Assembly: GCA_964442385.1 (NCBI GenBank)
Contig: CAYTYZ010000004.1
Span: 1-64,000 of the forward strand
Direction: 5' to 3'
DNA from: CAYTYZ01 sp964442385
GTDB taxonomy: Bacteria; Patescibacteriota; Microgenomatia; UBA12405
Length of the DNA stretch: 64,000 nucleotides
The notes under the pieces are model-generated. The model was given only the letters and a program-made list of their open reading frames with translations. It ran no database searches and had not been told where the DNA came from. This document shows positions 52,054 through 59,014 of this stretch, piece after piece (the stretch's first letter is position 1; the number at the start of each line of letters is the position of its first letter). The translations under genes and the position numbers were made by a program.

Positions 52054-53124
52054 TTAGGGAGACAAGGCAGAAGTCATAAGTTCGGTATTGGTCACTCCCA
52101 AAAGAAAATAGGGATTGGATGAGGAAGTCCGTTTCATTATTACCCAGTATGGCTGATCTAAAACAAAACGCCTAATTTGGGGTTTATTATTTGGCATAGA
52201 TGTGTTTACCATGCCTATAACGGCTTCGTTTTCAACTCTGGCGCCTTTTTCGTCCATATCAAATTTTATATTTTCATACATGGCTGAAATTAAATATTTT
52301 TGAAAACCTTGGTTTAGCAAAAATTTACCCATAAGTTCTTTGTATTCCCGATAGGCACTTAGCGACAACTTGGGAGCTTGGAAAATATCATTGTTACCAA
52401 AATAACCTTGGTTAAATTGGGACTGACGCAGGGCATCGACAACGTCTTTTGGACTAGACATGTCGTAACCTTTGGCTAAAATTAGCTGGTCGCTGGAATC
52501 TTTAAGGCGCAAGCTAATAATGAATTTATCATCGCCGTTGTAACTTAGAACATTGATATTGTTACGCTCCCCATCATTTTTAGCGTAAAAGCCTTTTACA
52601 GGCTTAGCCTGAAAATTTAGATTTTGCTTAGAAAAAGCTGTTAGATATTCCACTTGCTTTAAAAAGTAGGCATAGGCGATAATATCCTCGCTTGCCAACT
52701 TAAGATCTAAATCTGAAAAGGATTTGCTAGGAAATTTGGCCCTACTTTCGCGATTAATAGCATCAACTGTCCCCTGTCCATAGCCACTTTTAATATAATA
52801 GCTGGGTTCGTCCAGGTCTATGGTGGAAACTACAGGAGCATTGAATTTACTAACCATGGTTTGGACAAGCGGATCTTGGGAAGAAAGTAGAATTTTGTCT
52901 TTGATTATGTTTTGAGACAGGTCACTCCAGGCTAGGTTCATGGCCCCTCCCCAGATATAGTTGCCTTTATACAAACTGCCAACATAGTTACTTGAATCAT
53001 TACTGGAAAGAAGTGTGAGTATGGATGGTTTACCTTTGGATAAGGCAAAAATAGTTAGCAGGGAAAGAAAAAATAATATTGAAAGTATTAATATTAGCTT
53101 AGGCGTTTGTGGGCTGATTTTCAT
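52054..53124 (-). CDS. Divergent serpin-like exported protein
   Basis: Protein of 356 residues with an N-terminal membrane anchor (residues 9-28). Although identity is low, the order of elements follows serpins: AYAYFLKQVEYLTAF (strand and helix resembling the YFKGxW region), INVLSYNGDDKFIISLRL (like the LPYxGxxxSMxIxLP strand), QAPKLSLSAYREYKELMGKF (PrFkIE..yeL), NIKFDMDEKGARVENEAVIG (hinge like vxEeGTEAAAAT, residues 287-304), and RFVLDQPYWVIMKR followed by YFLLGVTNTEL (the F..DhPF / iLFmGrv.nP end). The reactive loop would be short (305-319). It may trap proteases or be a structural relative without inhibition. Proposed from pattern only. Confidence 0.42.
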   Translation of the reverse strand: MKISPQTPKLILILSILFFLSLLTIFALSKGKPSILTLLSSNDSSNYVGSLYKGNYIWGGAMNLAWSDLSQNIIKDKILLSSQDPLVQTMVSKFNAPVVSTIDLDEPSYYIKSGYGQGTVDAINRESRAKFPSKSFSDLDLKLASEDIIAYAYFLKQVEYLTAFSKQNLNFQAKPVKGFYAKNDGERNNINVLSYNGDDKFIISLRLKDSSDQLILAKGYDMSSPKDVVDALRQSQFNQGYFGNNDIFQAPKLSLSAYREYKELMGKFLLNQGFQKYLISAMYENIKFDMDEKGARVENEAVIGMVNTSMPNNKPQIRRFVLDQPYWVIMKRTSSSNPYFLLGVTNTELMTSALSP

Positions 53125-53156
53125 GCCTAAGATAAGTATAACACCGCTGGACTTGT

Positions 53157-53738
53157 TTATTGCCTTGCTGGCAACCTGGACAAAATGACGCCAAATTGTT
53201 GCATAATTCCTCTTCCCAATAGCTTGTTAAGCCAAGTAGCAGGAGTACCAACTGGAAAAAAAGTGTCTAACTCCCCTACATTTCCAAATAAGTCTAGCCT
53301 GGTGTTTATTACAATCGGTTTTTCTTTTGTATCGTTGTCATCTACAAATGCTAGGTAACTATCATCTAAAACAATAAACCGTACACTCCTTTGAGTATCT
53401 GCGACTGATATTTGACAAGTAGTATTGCCCACAACTCTCTCGTTAAAGATTAATGGCTGTGGCTGGAAAAATCGATCTATGCCCACGGACAAATAATCGC
53501 TAGGTCCCCAGCGCTTTGGGGTTCCAATTCTAAGTTCAACACCATGCCATTTTTTCTCTCCGAAGAGTGGGTACTCCTTACCCTTCTTGGCCACTTCCTG
53601 ACTAAGACTAACTAGCTCTAGTATAAAATTTGGGATTACTAGTTCAAAATAAGTCTGCTGTGCTTCTGGGCTTAGGTTAAGGGATTCTGCCTTGGGCAGG
53701 GCTGCTAAAAATTCTTGAAGTGTTTTAGGGTCTTCCAT
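53157..53738 (-). CDS. Hypothetical protein
   Basis: Soluble protein of 193 residues, no signal peptide or membrane segment, family not recognised. The middle part is beta-rich with conserved-looking turns (KRWGPSDYLSVGIDRFF, SVRFIVLDDSYLAFVDDNDT). A GAGAAG sequence a few bases before the start could be a ribosome site. It stands between the serpin-like gene and the HAD gene, in the same direction as both. No function proposed. Confidence 0.5.
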   Translation of the reverse strand: MEDPKTLQEFLAALPKAESLNLSPEAQQTYFELVIPNFILELVSLSQEVAKKGKEYPLFGEKKWHGVELRIGTPKRWGPSDYLSVGIDRFFQPQPLIFNERVVGNTTCQISVADTQRSVRFIVLDDSYLAFVDDNDTKEKPIVINTRLDLFGNVGELDTFFPVGTPATWLNKLLGRGIMQQFGVILSRLPARQ

Positions 53739-53854
53739 AACTTCTCACTTTTAAAGATAATGTATATTATAGCTGATTTGGCGGGTTATTCAATTAAAAC
53801 TGACCTGTGACCTGTGTATCTTTGCTCCTAAAACTTGTTCTGGCCATGTCTGTT

Positions 53855-54454
53855 TTAAAAATTAATTTTTTTAAGAATATTTTCTACTCCCTCTTTGGCA
53901 TGAAGCTGGTCGAAAAGAAAGGTATTCCAACCCATACTCTGGGGAAGGTCTATGTTTTTTTGCTTGTCATCCACAAATAAAATTTCTTGTGGTTTGACTC
54001 CGGACAATTCCTGGGCCAGGGCGTAGATTTTCGGATTGGGTTTACATAATTTTAATTTGTAGGACAGTAAAACCTGTTTATATTTAATATTGGGTACATA
54101 GCCGTATTTTAGCCCTGCTTCCCAAATGCCTGAATTAATATTTGAGATAATGCCTATATCAAGCTTGCCTTCTAGTGAATAAATAAGGTCGCTCACCGGT
54201 TGAATAATTTTATAGTCGGATACCCAATGCTTTGGTAAATCGTAATTATTGGCGTTTTTTAGGTTAAAATTTTGGACACATTTGACCCAATATTGTTCTG
54301 TTGTTATTTTTCCAAGATTGATATCTTGATCAAAACAGTCATAAAATTTCATAAAATCATCATAATCTAGATTAAAATCAGCACAAACTTTGTGAAATAC
54401 GTTGTCGTAATTGACCAGAACAGAACCATAGTCAAAATAGACAAACTTTATCAT
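53855..54454 (-). CDS. HAD-superfamily hydrolase (subfamily IA)
   Basis: Protein of 199 residues. Seen: motif I FVYFDYGSVLV with the nucleophile Asp; helical cap (FNLDYDDFMKFYDCFDQDIN); motif II IISNINS; motif III Lys in KLKLCKPNPKIY; motif IV ILFVDDKQKNID. It is related in style to the HAD protein at 26903 (about the same length and motif set). The promoter TATAAT lies exactly five bases before the ATG. Substrate unknown. Confidence 0.72.
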   Translation of the reverse strand: MIKFVYFDYGSVLVNYDNVFHKVCADFNLDYDDFMKFYDCFDQDINLGKITTEQYWVKCVQNFNLKNANNYDLPKHWVSDYKIIQPVSDLIYSLEGKLDIGIISNINSGIWEAGLKYGYVPNIKYKQVLLSYKLKLCKPNPKIYALAQELSGVKPQEILFVDDKQKNIDLPQSMGWNTFLFDQLHAKEGVENILKKINF

Positions 54455-54459
54455 GTGTG

Positions 54460-54465
54460 ATTATA
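54460..54465 (-). promoter_or_regulatory. -10 hexamer of the HAD gene (leaderless)
   Basis: Minus-strand TATAAT, then cacac and the ATG at 54454. Confidence 0.6.
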
Positions 54466-54517
54466 CTATCTGAACAGGTGGCAACGTAATAAATTTCTGT
54501 AAAATTTACACGTTCCA

Positions 54518-54549
54518 GCAGCGTTTCCGCTAAAGGCAGGTTACGCTGC
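54518..54549. repeat. Inverted repeat GCAGCGT...ACGCTGC abutting the tRNA fragment
   Basis: Perfect 7-bp arms with an 18-base spacer. The right arm overlaps the first three bases of the 20-bp tRNA-Ser duplication. It could be an arm-type recombinase site. Confidence 0.4.
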
Positions 54550-54566
54550 GGAGGGTGCAGGATTCG
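54547..54566. repeat. Direct repeat of tRNA-Ser 3' end (putative distal att site)
   Basis: The 20 bases are identical to 56498-56517, the last 18 bases of tRNA-Ser plus two bases beyond. Such duplication is the usual footprint of integration into a tRNA 3' end. Confidence 0.7.
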
Positions 54567-54630
54567 CTATTCGAATATACGGTGGAGGATAAACTGCTCA
54601 TCATGTGGTGTCCGTTCAAAAAAAAATCTA

Positions 54631-54903
54631 TTAGTCGCAATAAACGTATCTTGTACCCATATTGCATCCAGCTAGTTTGCACAAATCACCTTGTTTCGAC
54701 TTTTTATCCTCCTCAATTATTTTGCTTAAATCATCACCCTTAGAACGGTAAATGCATTGTTCAATATATTTTACATCACCACAACAACCACATCCGCACG
54801 CTACATATGAATTGTTTACACTATAAGTGCGTTTTTTAGACTGTGTTATATAGCCAGCAAAAATAATTATTATCAACACAAGAATGATGAATAATATTTT
54901 CAT
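54631..54903 (-). CDS. Small Cys-rich exported protein
   Basis: Protein of 90 residues from the ATG at 54903 (a second ATG lies two codons earlier). A membrane helix or signal (residues 1-20) is followed by an extracytoplasmic part with eight cysteines, including ACGCGCCGD and separate Cys near residues 50, 74, 79 and 89, which suggests disulphides or metal binding. The family is not recognised. It lies inside the tRNA-Ser-bounded island, so it is probably acquired cargo. Confidence 0.5.
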   Translation of the reverse strand: MKILFIILVLIIIIFAGYITQSKKRTYSVNNSYVACGCGCCGDVKYIEQCIYRSKGDDLSKIIEEDKKSKQGDLCKLAGCNMGTRYVYCD

Positions 54904-54962
54904 GTGCATAAAAGTTAGTTTGAATAATATATCTTTTTATGGGATTAAATATAAATTGCAAT

Positions 54963-55055
54963 TTAGTGTACTAAAAGTCCTTGTGTGAGGAAGGCAGGAA
55001 ATCCTTGTTCTTCAGTTATTCTTAAAGTATCATTAATTTTGATTGTTTTTACCAT
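54963..55055 (-). CDS. Short ORF, possible gene remnant
   Basis: A 30-codon ORF starting MVKTIKINDTLRITEEQGFP, which looks like the N-terminus of a real protein rather than random sequence, then stopping. No good promoter or partner was seen. It may be a truncated cargo gene of the island. The rest of 54904-55118 holds nothing else I can support. Confidence 0.25.
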   Translation of the reverse strand: MVKTIKINDTLRITEEQGFPAFLTQGLLVH

Positions 55056-55118
55056 ATTTATTAATATTTCGTATAATACCTTAGTATTTCTGATGTTTGC
55101 CAAAATTCCCTAAAATAT

Positions 55119-55616
55119 TTAAACCTTGTATTCACCAACTAGCTCAAAGACTTTTGAGTTAGGTAACCATGAAATTACTCTAAACCTGTAACCAAGGTGA
55201 CTCATCGATAAGATACGAAACATGGCCACGTCCGGGCCAGAAGGAAATGGTGTATATTCTTCATCCCAGTGAGTATGCGAAAAGGATTTTGGTCCTGGGA
55301 TTTTTGCCAATTCACTGGCGATTTTCAGACATTCCTGATCATCTATTTCTCCTGCTTTCCCTTTTATTTCAACATGAGTGTCTCCAGCAATAAATTGTCC
55401 AAACTCTATTCTTTCAACTTTACTTTTTCTCATCAGTTCCATTTCCTCTGGAGTTGGGCTGTCGACTTGTAATTCTAGTCCCCACGTTCTAATAACTTCG
55501 CCTGTGTATATCTCGGTTGACGCCGCTCGTTTTTTATGTGTGTCCCCTTTGAATAATGCCTCTCCTAGGCCAGCAATCGTTTTATAATATGAAGCAGTTT
55601 TTGGTTTTTCGTTCAT
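55119..55616 (-). CDS. JAB/MPN-like metalloprotein (tentative)
   Basis: Protein of 165 residues. The stretch FSHTHWDEEYTPFPSGPDVA carries H114, H116, S126 and D129, close to the JAMM zinc motif HxHx(8)SxxD but with two extra residues between His and Ser. A Glu in the preceding strand (for example in VEIKG) could complete the site. JAMM proteins are isopeptidases or DNA-repair/phage proteins such as RadC. The gene is inside the tRNA-Ser-bounded island. A mobile-element role is possible. Confidence 0.38.
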   Translation of the reverse strand: MNEKPKTASYYKTIAGLGEALFKGDTHKKRAASTEIYTGEVIRTWGLELQVDSPTPEEMELMRKSKVERIEFGQFIAGDTHVEIKGKAGEIDDQECLKIASELAKIPGPKSFSHTHWDEEYTPFPSGPDVAMFRILSMSHLGYRFRVISWLPNSKVFELVGEYKV

Positions 55617-55707
55617 TTTGATATAAGTATTATATCTGACGGGTGCATATTGCTAAATGTGGGTGAAACGGAGTGGAACCGCAAACTCAGTGTTAAACGA
55701 TACACTT

Positions 55708-56462
55708 TTATTCACTTTCATGCCAGTAATATTCAACTGTTTTCTGACAGTATTCTTTAAGAGCCGCGCGGTCGATTGAGTCAAAAACTGGATCGTTTGG
55801 CAACTCTAGAACTTCTCCAACCACAATTGCATAAAAACAACCTGCACCAATCAAACTAGTGTGTAATAGTTGATGCTCACCGTCATTAGGTCGGGGCTTG
55901 TGTAAGTCAACCCCGTAATCGATTGCTACTGGCTTGGCTGATTCAGGATAACGGGGATCAATCACTAAAGCGAAAGTATTATTTGATAACGAGTATTTTC
56001 TTTCAGACTTAGTTGGGCCAAGTCCTGAAACTGCTATAGATGAAAATAAAAGATGATCGGCAATTGATTGTTTTGTTACTGTAGAAATTGATCTGATGGC
56101 TCTTTTGCACTTGGTGTTTTAAGCTCCGGATTATTACAGGAAAGTACTAATTTTCTGCCATTTTCAGACAAGTCAGTTGCCAGAAATGCTTGTATATCAT
56201 TGTCAAATTCATGAGCCCAAGCTCGTTCTGGCACGTTAATACCAAGATCTTTTAAATCTTGCCACTGTCGCTGTTGCTCAAGTGCATTTTTTCTTCTAGC
56301 CATCAATTTTAGAAACAATGTATAAGGAACTTCTGAGGTTGCATCTTTTACTTCGGCGAGATATTTGTGGCCTTCAACTCCCACAATAATAGGTGTTAAG
56401 TTGAGAATAGCTATATCCCGACTGGGATCGAGATTTGGATTATGAATTAGTTTTTCTGCCAT
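55708..56462 (-). pseudogene. Frameshifted kinase-like (APH/phosphotransferase fold) gene
   Basis: Two overlapping frames together read as one protein of about 250 residues. The first (56462-56076) has an N-lobe-like region: TLFLKLMARRKNALEQQRQW, then LKDLGINVPERAWAHEFDND and FLATDLSENGRKL. The second is open from 56118 to 55708 without an ATG near its beginning and continues with KQSIADHLLFSSIAVSGLG, NNTFALVIDPRYPESAKPV and AIDYGVDLHKP, like the C-lobe (metal-binding IDxG). The join needs a frameshift within 56076-56118. It could be a true mutation, a sequencing error or recoding. The second part alone could start at a GTG at 55965. Confidence 0.5.
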
Positions 56463-56497
56463 AATTTTTTGAGATTAAAACACTGAACTTGTCGAAG

Positions 56498-56517
56498 TGC
56501 GGAGGGTGCAGGATTCG
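56498..56517. repeat. Direct repeat at tRNA-Ser 3' end (putative proximal att site)
   Basis: Twin of 54547-54566. It covers the discriminator base and the 17 last bases of the tRNA acceptor and T arm, plus two bases outside. Confidence 0.7.
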
Positions 56518-56584
56518 AACCTGCGAAAGGATTGCTCCTGCTGGTTTTCGAAACCAGTGCCGTAAACCACTGGGCCAACCCTCC
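56500..56584 (-). tRNA. tRNA-Ser (CGA)
   Basis: 85-nt class II tRNA on the minus strand: acceptor GGAGGGT/ACCCTCC, anticodon stem CTGGT/ACCAG with loop TTCGAAA (anticodon CGA, reads UCG), long variable arm, T arm GCAGG/CCTGC with TTCGAAT, discriminator G. CCA is not encoded. Confidence 0.93.
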
Positions 56585-56593
56585 AGTGGACAT

Positions 56594-56601
56594 ATTATAA
56601 T
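56594..56601. promoter_or_regulatory. Divergent promoter with overlapping -10 boxes (ATTATAAT)
   Basis: Minus strand: TATAAT 56594-56599, nine bases before the tRNA-Ser 5' end. Plus strand: TATAAT 56596-56601, five bases before the ATG at 56607. Confidence 0.62.
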
Positions 56602-56606
56602 AGATA

Positions 56607-56759
56607 ATGGATAGTTATGCCCAAAACGATACGGCAATTCAAACTTCAGCTACTGTGGGGGGTGGAATAGGGTCGTTTATTAGAAAATTGGGAATTTTTG
56701 TGTTGATTTGGATGGTGGCATCAGTTGGATTTGGGTTGTTGTTTTATGTGTTGGGATGA
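56607..56759 (+). CDS. 50-residue single-pass membrane protein
   Basis: A small ORF of 50 codons. The N-terminal 25 residues are polar (MDSYAQNDTAIQTSATV), then GGGIGSFIRKLGIFVLIWMV starts a membrane helix that runs to the end (VASVGFGLLFYVLG). The TATAAT box exactly five bases before the ATG matches the other leaderless genes, which raises confidence that it is real. Function unknown; small proteins of this type often modify a membrane partner. It precedes the MtrA/TS-like gene, which has its own -10. Confidence 0.55.
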   Translation: MDSYAQNDTAIQTSATVGGGIGSFIRKLGIFVLIWMVASVGFGLLFYVLG

Positions 56760-56783
56760 GATTTAAATATTTGATTACTGATG

Positions 56784-56789
56784 TATAAT
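56784..56789 (+). promoter_or_regulatory. -10 hexamer of the MtrA/thymidylate-synthase-like gene
   Basis: TATAAT, eleven bases before the ATG at 56801. Confidence 0.45.
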
Positions 56790-56800
56790 CTTTCAGTATT

Positions 56801-58210
56801 ATGAAAAGTGAGATTTTTAATGGGAAAATTGCAACCCCTTACTACCCAGATAGGCTATCAATTGGGAAACGAATTGATGTGGCTATATGTACCCAATGGG
56901 CTAAACCTGAAGTATGTGCTGAAAAACTATCACCAGAAAACTACGGAATCCAGGGTCCTCTGTATTCACTTGCCGGAATTGAGTGGGTTGTGAGAACCTT
57001 GGCTTTTAATCCCAGCATTAGGCACTTGGTTGTTACTGGCGTAGACAGAAATAAGTCTGGACAAGCACTGATTGATCTGCCATCTGAGCTACTAGATCCT
57101 CTGCTGATTTTAGACGGCGGCAGAGAGAGAGTATTAGAACAAGTTCAAATACACGACTGGAGAGGCTTGAGTATGGATGAGGTGAATTTGCGAATATCTA
57201 GTGACTTACCACCTGCAAGGCCATATTCCGATCAAAGAATTACTTATGAAATAACTCCTAAAAAAGAGATTGAGGTTTATCCATCGGAAACCATGGGCAC
57301 AAGAGTGTCGGAAGAACGAACCGCGGACACTTGGGTAGAAGTTGTGAGAACTGCCAGACGTTTTGGGCGTTTTATTCCAGGAAGAAATGGCAGGTTACAG
57401 GAATTTATAAGTTTGCAGGCTGTGGTTGGCGAAGATCCAGAAAAGACTATTGCAACAATTCCAGCCTGGATGCCTGTAGAAAACAGCAAAAAGGCTGTAC
57501 TGGATTATATTCCTCAGATAGCTAGCGGAGATTCAGTTGATGGCCTTGCGTATACCTATGGGGCAAGGTTAAGAAATCATCCAAATGGCAACGTTGACCA
57601 AGTTGCAAATATGGTAAGGAAACTTAAGAAAAATAATGGAGATAAACAGGCTTTTGCCTCAACTTGGTGGCCAGAGCATGACCCGAGTGAGCCCAATCCT
57701 CCTTGTCTTACTGATTTGGCTTGTAGGGTAGTTGATGAATCTTTGGTCGCAGTGGCCCATTTTAGAAGTCATGATTTATTTCGCGCCTGGTTTCCAAATA
57801 CTGTGGCATTAAGGGTTTTGCAAAAAGATATGGCCAGGCAAATTGGGGTAGAGTTAGGACCTTTGGGGGTTATTTCGCACTCGGCACATATTTATGAAGA
57901 GAATTTTCAAGCTGCAGACAAACTTATTGCTGAACAACACCCTAGGATTTCCAAAAGATGGTCAGAGGACCCAAGGGGAAACCTGCTAGTATCTATCGAA
58001 AACGGCCAAATTATTGTAAGACAGGTGGATATAAATGGTGTTGGCACCGGTTTGGTTGTTAAAAGCGAAAGCTCAGACAAAATACGAGCTAGGTTGACGG
58101 AAGAAGGGGCTTTTAGCCGAACTGATCATGCTTTGTATATTGGCGGGGAGCTAGTTAGGGCAGAGTTTGCTCTGAAAACTGGAAATAAATATACCCAAGA
58201 CCAAGCGTAA
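56801..58210 (+). CDS. MtrA-like/thymidylate-synthase-like fusion protein
   Basis: Protein of 469 residues. The N-terminal 220 residues resemble tetrahydromethanopterin S-methyltransferase subunit A-like/DUF4346 proteins: VAICTQWAKPEVCAEKLSPE, NYGIQGPLYSLAGIEWVVR, HLVVTGVDRNKSG. The second half follows the thymidylate synthase order: LAYTYGARLRNHPNGNVDQV, a PPC loop in EPNPPCLTDLACRV with candidate nucleophile C302, HFRSHDLFRAWFPNTVAL (like RSxDxxxxxPxN) and SAHIYEEN (HIY). Similar fusions are known from Archaea. It may make thymidylate with a pterin cofactor, or methylate another pyrimidine. The C-terminal 80 residues are extra. Confidence 0.65.
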   Translation: MKSEIFNGKIATPYYPDRLSIGKRIDVAICTQWAKPEVCAEKLSPENYGIQGPLYSLAGIEWVVRTLAFNPSIRHLVVTGVDRNKSGQALIDLPSELLDPLLILDGGRERVLEQVQIHDWRGLSMDEVNLRISSDLPPARPYSDQRITYEITPKKEIEVYPSETMGTRVSEERTADTWVEVVRTARRFGRFIPGRNGRLQEFISLQAVVGEDPEKTIATIPAWMPVENSKKAVLDYIPQIASGDSVDGLAYTYGARLRNHPNGNVDQVANMVRKLKKNNGDKQAFASTWWPEHDPSEPNPPCLTDLACRVVDESLVAVAHFRSHDLFRAWFPNTVALRVLQKDMARQIGVELGPLGVISHSAHIYEENFQAADKLIAEQHPRISKRWSEDPRGNLLVSIENGQIIVRQVDINGVGTGLVVKSESSDKIRARLTEEGAFSRTDHALYIGGELVRAEFALKTGNKYTQDQA

Positions 58211-58226
58211 TACCAATAGAGTAGTG

Positions 58227-58300
58227 TGTGCCCAACAGGACTTGAACCTGTAACCTTTGGTTCCGCAAACCAATGCTCTATCCAATTAAGCTATGGGCAC
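58227..58300 (-). tRNA. tRNA-Arg (GCG)
   Basis: 74-nt cloverleaf on the minus strand: acceptor GTGCCCA/TGGGCAC, D arm with A20, anticodon stem TTGGT/ACCAA, loop TTGCGGA giving anticodon GCG (58264-58266), T arm ACAGG/CCTGT with TTCAAGT, discriminator A. The usual bacterial gene has ACG (read as ICG). CCA is not encoded. Confidence 0.93.
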
Positions 58301-58309
58301 ATTCATCGT

Positions 58310-58315
58310 ATTATA
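58310..58315 (-). promoter_or_regulatory. -10 hexamer of tRNA-Arg
   Basis: Minus-strand TATAAT, nine bases before the tRNA 5' end, the same distance as for tRNA-Ser. No clear -35 was seen. Confidence 0.55.
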
Positions 58316-58365
58316 CTTGAAAATTTTATTTTTTAGATTATTGGATATTTTGCGGGATAGTATAT

Positions 58366-58380
58366 TCCGCCCAAGGCGGA
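58366..58380. repeat. Palindrome TCCGCC-CAA-GGCGGA
   Basis: Same core as the element at the groEL stop (39986-40002). It lies in the gap between tRNA-Arg and the 58416 gene. Confidence 0.55.
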
Positions 58381-58415
58381 CAGGCAGTCTGCTTGTTAAT
58401 CAGTAAATCAGGGTG

Positions 58416-58964
58416 TTAGGAAGAAGACGGTGGGTTAGGTGTTTTTTTATCTTCAAATGGCATAAGGGAGGCTAGGCGCTTACTGAACTTGTCGATAAAA
58501 CGGGGTGGGGACTCGAGCAGGGGTAGTTTTTTTAAACAAAATTCTTTGATAGTTTCCTCGTCTTGGGGGCTAATTATTAGACTAACTTGTCTGGCAAAAA
58601 AGTTAATATAGGTATCAAAAGTGACTGCCCGACTATCTCCAGATCTTCCGAAAGCGAAGCTATTGATGGTATCCCAGGCAAAAAAGTTAGGTCCAAAGTG
58701 GACTCCCCTGTTGGTAAGCTTGTTGTCCACAATCTCGGGTGGAACGGTAGACATGACGTAATAAAGAAACAAAAGAGCACAAGCAGGAAGAATAACCAGG
58801 AAATCTTTGGCAAAGAAAAAGATCACGCCTACTAGACCTAAAATTGCCAAGCAGGTTATCCAAAATTCCCTATCTTGTCGCTTAAAAGCACGAACCGGAG
58901 CCGACCAGGAAAACCAGTCTTTTTCCAAGTTTTGATCAGGTACACGATTTTTAGATTGGCCCAT
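58416..58964 (-). CDS. Two-helix membrane protein with PH-like domain
   Basis: Protein of 182 residues. An N-terminal WFSWSAPVRAFKRQDREFW element precedes two adjacent helices (about residues 35-52 and 54-72). A beta-rich domain follows (NKLTNRGVHFGPNFFAWDTI, then INSFAF, ITSP-like strands), ending in a Pro/Ser tail. This layout recurs in many Patescibacteria genomes as an uncharacterised conserved protein, judged from memory of similar sequences. Role unknown. TATAGT lies six bases before the start. Confidence 0.55.
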   Translation of the reverse strand: MGQSKNRVPDQNLEKDWFSWSAPVRAFKRQDREFWITCLAILGLVGVIFFFAKDFLVILPACALLFLYYVMSTVPPEIVDNKLTNRGVHFGPNFFAWDTINSFAFGRSGDSRAVTFDTYINFFARQVSLIISPQDEETIKEFCLKKLPLLESPPRFIDKFSKRLASLMPFEDKKTPNPPSSS

Positions 58965-58970
58965 ATATAC

Positions 58971-58976
58971 ACTATA
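58971..58976 (-). promoter_or_regulatory. -10 hexamer of the 58416-58964 gene
   Basis: Minus-strand TATAGT, then six bases and the ATG at 58964. Confidence 0.5.
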
Positions 58977-59014
58977 CGATATACTAGTCTACTTTGGTAG
59001 GATGCGGCGAATTC

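Noticed and set aside
54555..54743. Plus-strand ORF of 62 codons next to the tRNA-Ser fragment
   Set aside because: It reads through the tRNA duplication and antisense to the Cys-rich protein, with no promoter and no protein-like pattern.
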